Source: Caryophanales bacterium (GTDB taxonomy: Bacteria; Bacillota_I; Bacilli_A; RF39; UBA660). From it: a stretch of 6,828 nucleotides of DNA. The DNA is taken from positions 1 through 6,828 of the forward strand of contig JAEEZV010000019.1 of NCBI GenBank assembly GCA_016291995.1. Reading direction: 5' to 3'. The notes under the pieces are model-generated. The model had not been told where the DNA came from and did no database searches. It saw nothing but the letters and a program-made list of their open reading frames with translations. This document shows positions 1 to 6,600 of the stretch, one piece after another. The stretch's first letter is position 1. Each line of letters begins with the position of its first letter. Both the position numbers and the translations under genes were made by a program.

Positions 1-1110
1 AAAAGTAATGATACCAACAACTTTCTTTAAGCCATATTTACCGATGACATAATCGATAACATCTTGTCTTTTTAGGGCATCAAAATCGATATCAATATCG
101 GGCATTGTTACTCTTTCTGGATTTAGAAATCTTTCAAATAACAAATTATATTTAATAGGATCAATATCAGTAATACCTAAGGTATAACTGACAAGACTTC
201 CCGCTGCAGATCCTCTTCCTGGTCCTACCAAGATATCATGTTTTTTAGCATATAAAACATAATCATATACGATTAGGAAATAGTCGTTGAAGCCCATTTT
301 GTCGATAACGTTTAGTTCATATTCTAATCTATCTATATATTCAGGTTTAACATTATTATTTAATCTTTTCTTTAGTCCTTTATGGGATAATTCAGATAAA
401 TATTTTTTACTATCTATTTTTTCATCATATATAGGTAATAATCCTTCTTTATAAGTTAATGATACATTGGAATTAGCAATAATATATGCCATATTTTTTA
501 ATACTTCATCATTAACTAAATTAGCAAATTCTTCTTTGGTTAACAAATGATTATCTTTATGACTATCTAGAGGATATTCACCCAAAATTTTACCCTCTTT
601 AATCATGTTGGCATAACCCAAATACTCATAATCATTTTTATTTAAATAACTAACATTTGTAATTAAAACAGGGTTTTCTATAACATTTTTTAATTCTTCT
701 TTATTAGTATAACCAATAAATCTATCTTTATATATTTTATATATTTCTTCTTTATATGAAAAAAGAGGCATAATTAAAATTAAATCATCTTTATATTGTT
801 TTAATATATCAATAGTTAATTCTTCAGAAGAAACAATTGTCGATAATTTAATTAAGTTTTTATAGCCTAATTCATTTTTTGCATATAAAAGTATTTTGGT
901 ACCATCAATAGTTAGGGTGATACCAATAATTGGTTTAATATTATTTTTATTACATTCATTATAAAACTCCATAACTCCGAACATATTATCTTCATCAGTT
1001 ATGGCTAGACTGGTATAACCATATTTCTTGGCTAATTCTACTAGTTTTTGGATATTGTTTAAACTATTTAGGATTGAATAACTAGTTTTTACTTCAAGTG
1101 CGCTTAGCAT
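1..1110 (-). CDS. dnaE: DNA polymerase III subunit alpha, DnaE type (N-terminal 370 residues, 3' end outside window)
   Basis: This is the catalytic alpha subunit of a replicative DNA polymerase, which adds nucleotides to primers at the fork; in Bacilli the DnaE3 form works beside PolC. The visible part has a PHP-like domain (about residues 3-200), then the start of the C-family polymerase palm. Motifs seen are VGPGRGSAAGS (residues 295-305), FERFLNPERV, and PDIDIDF (337-343), whose aspartates D340 and D342 match the first two catalytic metal ligands. The PHP domain is degenerate: the usual HLHVH start reads LEVK (residues 5-8) and TDHGNMFG reads TDEDNMFG (38-45). The ATG at 1108-1110 follows a GGAGGTG ribosome site with 5 bases between them. 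It is the last visible gene of the dnaB-dnaI operon, 18 bases after the small membrane gene. The third catalytic Asp, fingers, clamp-binding motif and OB domain lie beyond the edge. Identity is very sure; the DnaE3 subtype is inferred. Confidence 0.97.
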   Translation of the reverse strand, partial: MLSALEVKTSYSILNSLNNIQKLVELAKKYGYTSLAITDEDNMFGVMEFYNECNKNNIKPIIGITLTIDGTKILLYAKNELGYKNLIKLSTIVSSEELTIDILKQYKDDLILIMPLFSYKEEIYKIYKDRFIGYTNKEELKNVIENPVLITNVSYLNKNDYEYLGYANMIKEGKILGEYPLDSHKDNHLLTKEEFANLVNDEVLKNMAYIIANSNVSLTYKEGLLPIYDEKIDSKKYLSELSHKGLKKRLNNNVKPEYIDRLEYELNVIDKMGFNDYFLIVYDYVLYAKKHDILVGPGRGSAAGSLVSYTLGITDIDPIKYNLLFERFLNPERVTMPDIDIDFDALKRQDVIDYVIGKYGLKKVVGIITF

Positions 1111-1115
1111 GGTTA

Positions 1116-1122
1116 CACCTCC
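1116..1122 (-). promoter_or_regulatory. Ribosome binding site of dnaE
   Basis: Read on the minus strand this is GGAGGTG, a near-perfect Shine-Dalgarno sequence ending 5 bases before the dnaE ATG. It fits entirely in the 18-base gap after the small membrane gene. It fixes the dnaE start and shows that dnaE is translated strongly from the shared transcript. Confidence 0.9.
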
Positions 1123-1128
1123 ATATGA

Positions 1129-1398
1129 TTAGAATCTCCAAAGGAAATACATGGTAATTAAAGCAGCTAATACTAAGACTATAGCCAAAGCAGCTACACT
1201 GGAAAATCCTTTGCTTTTTATTCCAATATCTTGTCCTAGAATTGAACCTTTAAATTTCTTAACAAAAGCATTTTCTTTTGTTCTATTAGCAAGACTATAT
1301 GTTTTATCTAATTTTACTTCGTAATTATCAGTAGAACTTGCTATTAGTGTTCCCTCTTTTCCTTCATCATCTTTAAAATTCTTACTTAGGTTATTCAT
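1129..1398 (-). CDS. Small single-pass (tail-anchored) membrane protein of unknown function
   Basis: I do not recognise this 89-residue protein. Residues 1-65 are polar and charged with no obvious fold or catalytic motif. Residues about 66-87 form one hydrophobic helix rich in Ala, Leu, Val and Ile, ending FLWRF, so only two residues follow the membrane. This is the layout of a C-terminal tail anchor with the soluble part predicted in the cytoplasm. There is no signal peptide. The ATG at 1396-1398 has a GAGGG site 4 bases upstream that overlaps the dnaI stop codon, and the gap to dnaI is only 7 bases, so translation is probably coupled. It sits between the helicase loader and dnaE, which suggests but does not prove a role in holding replication proteins at the membrane. 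The clear ribosome site, operon position and complete anchor make it a real gene rather than a chance frame. Confidence 0.8.
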   Translation of the reverse strand: MNNLSKNFKDDEGKEGTLIASSTDNYEVKLDKTYSLANRTKENAFVKKFKGSILGQDIGIKSKGFSSVAALAIVLVLAALITMYFLWRF

Positions 1399-1402
1399 AG
1401 TA

Positions 1403-1407
1403 CCCTC
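1403..1407 (-). promoter_or_regulatory. Ribosome binding site of the small membrane gene, overlapping the dnaI stop
   Basis: On the minus strand this reads GAGGG, ending 4 bases before the ATG at 1398. It shares bases with the dnaI TGA stop (1406-1408). Ribosomes finishing dnaI would cover this site, so the small gene is likely translationally coupled to dnaI. Confidence 0.65.
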
Positions 1408-2317
1408 ACTTTCTCAAATTGACACTAATCATTTCAATATTAGTAGTCAATTGTTTTATTCTTTCTATAATTCTTCTTGCTTTGACAACATCGACATCAC
1501 GACTAGTCGTAGATAAATGATTTTCAAGTTCATTTATGGTTAAATTAGATGTAAAGAATGTTGGCAAATTAGATTCCATACGATATTGTAAGATTGTACC
1601 TAGTACTTCATCTCTAGCCCATTCGGTAACGGTATCAGCACCGATATCATCTAAAAGTAAGTATTCAGCATTTTTTACATAATCAAATTTTTCTTTATAA
1701 TCATCTGGATCACTAAATGACTCTTTTAATCCTCTTAAAAATTCTGGATAATAGATAATAGCTACTTTATGACCTTTTTTTGCTAGCTCATTTAACATAG
1801 CGGATAAAAGGTATGTTTTTCCACATCCAAAATTACCATTTAAGTATAATCCTTTACCATGCGGATCAGATAAGAATTCTTTTATCCATTTGATAACAGG
1901 ATATCTTTTTTTATCTTTGGTATCTACCAGTTTCATACTGGCTTCTTTAATACATACCGGAATGTTGTAGTAGTATATATTATCTAGATATTCATTATTT
2001 TTATCCATTTCTTTTTTATATTTACATGGAACATAAGAGAATTCTAATTCTTCACCTAATACATTAGGATAATATACATATCCTTGTACTTCATTTTTAC
2101 ATTCCATAATATTTTTACATTTAGCACAATTATGAAGACATTTAGCTGATTCTTCTAACCTTGTCGTATACTTCATAAGAGTTTCAGTTGGTAATTTTGT
2201 ACTATTAGCTAGTTTACGAAATGTCATATCTTCATCATAATCTTTTTGATAATATGATTCTAATTTATATCTTGATGATTTATACATATCTTTAGTTACT
2301 TCTTTAACACTTTCCAT
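1406..2317 (-). CDS. dnaI: Primosomal helicase loader DnaI (AAA+ ATPase)
   Basis: DnaI loads the replicative hexameric helicase onto DNA at the origin and at restarted forks in Bacillota, working with DnaB and DnaD. The 303-residue length is close to the usual ~310. The N-terminal domain carries a cysteine cluster, C60, C64, C67, C73 and C98 with H62, matching the family's zinc-binding helicase-interaction domain. The AAA+ domain has Walker A GNFGCGKT (161-168), Walker B YLLLDD (219-224), a sensor-1 segment FFTSN (254-258) and the arginine-rich RRIIER (281-286), which should hold the arginine finger. The ATG at 2315-2317 follows AAAGGAGT by 9 bases. The gene starts 2 bases after the dnaB stop, and its ribosome site lies inside dnaB, so the two are cotranscribed and probably coupled. 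It ends in TGA, which supports code 11. No key residue is missing. Confidence 0.97.
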   Translation of the reverse strand: MESVKEVTKDMYKSSRYKLESYYQKDYDEDMTFRKLANSTKLPTETLMKYTTRLEESAKCLHNCAKCKNIMECKNEVQGYVYYPNVLGEELEFSYVPCKYKKEMDKNNEYLDNIYYYNIPVCIKEASMKLVDTKDKKRYPVIKWIKEFLSDPHGKGLYLNGNFGCGKTYLLSAMLNELAKKGHKVAIIYYPEFLRGLKESFSDPDDYKEKFDYVKNAEYLLLDDIGADTVTEWARDEVLGTILQYRMESNLPTFFTSNLTINELENHLSTTSRDVDVVKARRIIERIKQLTTNIEMISVNLRK

Positions 2318-2318
2318 A

Positions 2319-3590
2319 TTATCTATACTCCTTTAACATTTCTTCCATTTCTTCTTGTTCTTCATCTGTAGCAATATCAGCAGAAATGTCTTGATTTAAC
2401 CAACTAGGAACCTCTTTAGGAATAATCTTTTTGTCTTTCTTTGGCCTTTTATAAGCTTTTTTAGCTATTTCCATAGCTTCTTCCACGGTTTCAACGTTCT
2501 TTCTAGCCCATTCTCCTGCAATTGTTTCTACATAATTACGAGTTAGTTTGTTATCATTTGTATTTAGAACAAAATCAATTAGAACATTGACAACTCCAGG
2601 CTTTAATTTATAATCGAGAAGCAAGTCTTCAAGTAGTCTTAAATCTCTTGCAACCGGTTCACCATTTTTATGTTTACTAGCTAAGAAATCTTTAGGACTT
2701 GTTGTCTCAAATGTATAAATCATCTTAGCTATCTTAGAATTATCGCCAATTGGTTTACGCAAATATAATGGTTGGGTATTACTAATAACGGTTGGAAGTA
2801 ATCCAGAATGATCAAATTGATAATGATTTCTAGTTACTTTTCTAAGTTCTTCTTTATTAATATTACCTTTTTCATTGATACAAGATATCACAATATTTTG
2901 CATTTTAGTAGTATCTATATCGTAAAGATAAGCCAAAGAGATAATTAATTCTTGAATATCTTTACTAAATATTTTTTTATCAATATTAGATGGTAATGAA
3001 CCAATTAAGAAATTCATATCAAATGCAGAATTAATATTTAATTTTAAACGATTATACTTTCTAATATTATCGGCATACATTTCACTACTTGTTGATGGTA
3101 CTGATTTAAACACGCTAGAAAAGTCATGCGTGATTTCAGTATAACCATCTCTATTTACCTTAGGTAGTTTAAAATATTCCGTCAATCTATCATATTCTTT
3201 TTTTCCGACATTGTTATACAAGACAACATTGAATATTGGATGAGAAAAGAATTCGTGAGCAGATACAGGACTATATAATTCATAAATATATTTTGAAACA
3301 GTATCTTCTTTATAAAATGTTTTTAATAGTCCAATACCCTCTAAGGTATTTCTAGCATCTTCGATTTCTTTTAATGAAACATGTAAATTAGCTATCAAAT
3401 GAGCATGATCTAATTCATTCGATAAAACATCTAATTTATCTAAATCATTTAAAAGAGTGTTATATAACATAATTGGAAGAGATCCAACTAATGGTAAATA
3501 CAACATATTTAATATTTTTATATCAATATCCGTGATAACACTTTTATTAAATACGATATAACTATCTGCCGGTAGTAATGTTTTGTCCAT
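2319..3590 (-). CDS. dnaB: Replication initiation and membrane attachment protein DnaB (Bacillota type)
   Basis: This is the Bacillota DnaB helicase co-loader, unrelated to the E. coli helicase DnaB. It acts with DnaD and DnaI to load the replicative helicase and is membrane-associated in Bacillus subtilis. The N-terminus (LLPADSYIVFNKS, then IKILNMLYLPLVG) matches the family start and leads into a winged-helix region. The C-terminal DDBH2 domain is clear: KLKPGVVNVLIDFVL, then YVETIAGEW, the YxxxIxxxW motif of DnaD/DnaB proteins (residues 353-361 from the ATG). An acidic tail follows. It is 423 residues, somewhat shorter than the B. subtilis protein (~470). The frame is also open from a GTG at 3597-3599, but the AGGA at 3601-3604 is one base from that GTG and 10 bases from the ATG at 3588-3590, so I chose the ATG. 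It is the first gene of the replication operon. Identity is very sure; the start is likely. Confidence 0.94.
   Translation of the reverse strand: MDKTLLPADSYIVFNKSVITDIDIKILNMLYLPLVGSLPIMLYNTLLNDLDKLDVLSNELDHAHLIANLHVSLKEIEDARNTLEGIGLLKTFYKEDTVSKYIYELYSPVSAHEFFSHPIFNVVLYNNVGKKEYDRLTEYFKLPKVNRDGYTEITHDFSSVFKSVPSTSSEMYADNIRKYNRLKLNINSAFDMNFLIGSLPSNIDKKIFSKDIQELIISLAYLYDIDTTKMQNIVISCINEKGNINKEELRKVTRNHYQFDHSGLLPTVISNTQPLYLRKPIGDNSKIAKMIYTFETTSPKDFLASKHKNGEPVARDLRLLEDLLLDYKLKPGVVNVLIDFVLNTNDNKLTRNYVETIAGEWARKNVETVEEAMEIAKKAYKRPKKDKKIIPKEVPSWLNQDISADIATDEEQEEMEEMLKEYR
2327..2334 (-). promoter_or_regulatory. Ribosome binding site of dnaI, inside the 3' end of dnaB
   Basis: The minus-strand sequence AAAGGAGT ends 9 bases before the dnaI ATG and overlaps the last codons of dnaB. 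It is a strong site and supports the chosen dnaI start and coupled translation of the two partner proteins. Confidence 0.85.
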
Positions 3591-3600
3591 AGTTATCACA

Positions 3601-3604
3601 TCCT
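3601..3604 (-). promoter_or_regulatory. Ribosome binding site deciding the dnaB start
   Basis: The minus strand reads AGGA here, within ATAGGATGTG. It is 10 bases from the ATG at 3590 and only 1 base from the alternative GTG at 3599. The spacing supports the ATG, which shortens the protein by three residues compared with the longest frame. Confidence 0.65.
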
Positions 3605-3610
3605 ATATAA

Positions 3611-3639
3611 ATTATATACTAAAATTGGCGTAAATACAA
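3611..3639 (-). promoter_or_regulatory. Sigma-A-like promoter of the dnaB-dnaI-dnaE operon
   Basis: On the minus strand there is a perfect -10 TATAAT (3611-3616), a 17-base spacer and a weak -35 TTGTAT (3634-3639, matching only TTG of TTGACA). Transcription would start near 3604-3605, leaving a leader of only about 15 bases before the ATG, with the ribosome site at its extreme 5' end. A weaker alternative is TAAAAT at 3641-3646, which would give a longer leader. The promoter begins 13 bases after the terminator of the upstream gene, so the replication operon appears to have its own start. Confidence 0.6.
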
Positions 3640-3652
3640 TATTTTAGTAAAG

Positions 3653-3680
3653 AAAAAGAATACCAAAAAGTATTCTTTTT
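3653..3680 (-). terminator. Rho-independent terminator of the surface-protein gene
   Basis: The sequence forms a perfect 11-base-pair stem (arms 3653-3663 and 3670-3680) with a 6-base loop. On the minus strand the distal arm ends in five T and is followed by CTTT. The stem overlaps the stop codon (3679-3681) of the upstream gene. The stem is A/T-rich with few G/C pairs and the T tract is partly inside it, so it may be leaky. The near-symmetrical arms could also work on the other strand, but I see no plus-strand gene needing it. Confidence 0.75.
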
Positions 3681-6600
3681 ATTCATATACTGCTTCAAAA
3701 TATATTGCATGATCTACGGTAACTTTATCACCTGGATTATATGCTTTATTATCTGCTGTATTTACCCATTTAACTTTACCCTTTTTACCGACAGGCAACG
3801 TATAGGTATCACCTTCACGCATTAAATAATTGCTTTTATTTAACGCAGTTACATTGTCTTCACTAGTCGTTACCATCCATACATTATGATTAAGTATTTT
3901 CATTGGTTCTAATACCATATCTGGATTACTCAAATGAGCAAGTAAATAGCCTTGAAGAGCTTCTAAACTCAAGCCATAATTAGCAAGATATTTAGCTTCG
4001 CCAGCTCTTAATCCTACGAATTGATAATGTGGTATTACACCTTCTAAATCGTCATATGTATACATATCTTCCATAGCTTTTGCTCTAATTTCTTTTGGCC
4101 AAGTAACATTTTCATCCCAACCATATAAATTAGATAATACAACTGTACCAACTGTCGTTAGTATATCATTTGAAAATGTATTATAGTAATTATTTGAAAC
4201 AATATGATAATATTTAACCTTTTCCTCTACCAGTTCTATATTTGTAACCGTTATAGTGTCATATCCTGTTCTATCTTTGTTTAATTTTAAAACTTTTGAA
4301 CCTACACGAAATTCATATGGATTATTAACAGATACAAATTTATTTAATTCTGGTTCAAATACGCCATGCCAGCCAGCTGTTTTTAAGATAGTTCCATCAG
4401 AAAATGTTATTTTCTGATAAGTTTCTATACTATGTTCTTTTTCAATCCAAAGAAGGTATCCTGGCACTAATTTTCCTGTATCATAACTATGAACCATTAC
4501 TAAATCATCATATTTTATATCTTCAATATTTTTATAAGTACCATTAGCCATCAATATTTTAGTGCCTTCAACTAGACAAGAACTAGACGCGGTAGCCGTT
4601 ATTTTAACTACATCAGTAACATTAAAGACCTCTAATGTTGCTGATCTTGAATTTGAAGCTGGTGTATATTTATAGTAACTACCATTAGAATTTGCTGAAG
4701 TGGTAAGTCTTGTACTTCCCAAATACACACTTGTAACACTGCTAGGTACTTCATCTCCGTTCATTGTAGAACCTGTAGGTGTCATACTACAAGTATATTT
4801 TTGTTTGTAATAAGCAAAGTCTGGACTACAGTCTAATTTAGATAATCCTGATTCATCAATACTATATCTCCATGTAAATGTACCATTTGAGGATTTTGAA
4901 GCATATGGACTTGTATCAGCTTGACTTTCATAAGCGGCACCGCTATTATGATAGTTATCTTCACCATATACAACTGCATAATATGAACCATTAGCCCAAT
5001 CACTACCCTTAACATTGGCATATTGTTGGTTAGATCCGACAGTTTCAGTTTTTTTTAGGGTTCCATCAGAAGCATAAACTTTTACTGTATAATTTAATAC
5101 ACCAGAGCCACCAACATTATCTGAGCCACTCCACTCAACTCTTACAGCATCAGGTGTTGGATATGAGTTACTTCCTTCATATAACCAGTCAATTGTAGCA
5201 TTACTGACTGATACTGGTGTTGTATCGACACCGGCACTAATTGATACATCAAATTCAAGATTACTAATTACATAATTTGCCATACCAGAAGAAGTTAAAA
5301 TGATACTTGTAGATGCTGTGCTTTGATTGAACATGGCATTACTATTTACTTTTACATACGCGTTAATTGTATCGGTAGTTTCACCAGCAATAGTAAACGT
5401 TGTTAATGGATTACCAGATGCATCAACAAGTTGGAAGTTAGTAGTACTAGAGATAATCTGATATTCTTTAGCAACAGGATATGTATTTGATACGGTTATA
5501 GCAAGAGGAATTCTATTGCTTGCTTGAGTTAAATCTCTGCCTGTAGCAGTTAGTGTTGCCGTCAAATTACCAGTTTCTTCAGCTGGTTGCGTTGTTTCGG
5601 CTTCAGCATTACCAGTAGTCGTATATGTTCCGTTTGGATTATTAGCTATTAGATTTAAGACAAGTTGAAAGCTCTTAGATGTTCTTGCAGGAATGACTTC
5701 TCCTTGATTTATGCCAATTAGTTCTGGTTCGATATAGGCGCTATCTCCGGCATTAGCAGTAATTGCTGGATTAAAATCAAAACCATTAAAGATATAATCG
5801 TTATAGAAATCATTCGTAATTGTTATGTTATAGACAGCTTTCATGTCATTTGTCGTCGCATTAGCATCACGTTCATATGTTATATCAAAAGTGGCATTCA
5901 TACCATTTGGTATTGGTGTTGTCTGATCTGATACATTGACACTGTCTGTAGAATTATAAGTAATATTTGTAACGGCTATTTCACCATATATTGGTTGACA
6001 TACAATGTCACTAGTAACATTAGTAATGGTTAAAACATCATTTTGATAGGTTTTAGTTCCATATGTTCCACTTGTTATATTGATTTCTTTAGGCCACATG
6101 GAAGTAAATTCATGAGTATATGTTCCACCGCTAGCCACAATACCTTGAACAGTTCCGTCATATGTTACGGTAAAGGCTTCGATTGTTTCAATGTTGCTTT
6201 CTACATCAGTAATTGTCAAAGTACCATTTGAATATGTTCTAGTTCCATAGTTACCTGATGTTATGGCAACACCCGATGGAATATTCTGAGTAAATATATA
6301 TGTGAAATCTTCTCCTTCAAGAACATCTCCCAATACCGTATTACCATATTTTACGGTATAAACTGAACTAAAGGTGATATCTGCTACCAAATTGCCATTA
6401 ATGGTACTACCGGTATTATTGGTAACAGTAATAGCAATATCTTTTGATACTGGTCCAGTACAATTGCTGCCATTACATACTTTAATATAATGTTGTTTAT
6501 TAATTGTGGTAGTTAAACCATTTATCGTATTATTTCCATCCGTAAAAGTAATATCAGATACAGCTATTGGAACATTACCTAAATTAGTAACTGTTGTATT

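Noticed and set aside
1406..1408. TGA read as tryptophan (Mycoplasma code)
   Set aside because: TGA is a proper stop at the normal end of dnaI and the tryptophan codons I checked in the five genes are TGG, so code 11 applies.
3597..3599. GTG as the dnaB start
   Set aside because: The AGGA site is only one base away from it, whereas the ATG three codons later has a 10-base spacing and matches the family N-terminus.
4153..4578. A selfish, splicing intein
   Set aside because: There is no endonuclease domain, the C-terminal His-Asn and +1 nucleophile are absent, and the flanking sequences do not join into one recognisable domain. A Hint processing domain fits better.
4833..5021. 62-codon open frame on the minus strand inside the surface-protein gene
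   Set aside because: It lies wholly within the Ig-like region of the large gene in another frame, has no ribosome site I could see, and its product is low-complexity (Met/Ile/Val/His-rich) with no recognisable domain.
6043..6231. 62-codon open frame on the plus strand
   Set aside because: It is antisense to the two tandem repeats, which are clearly coding on the other strand, and has no promoter, ribosome site or recognisable motif.
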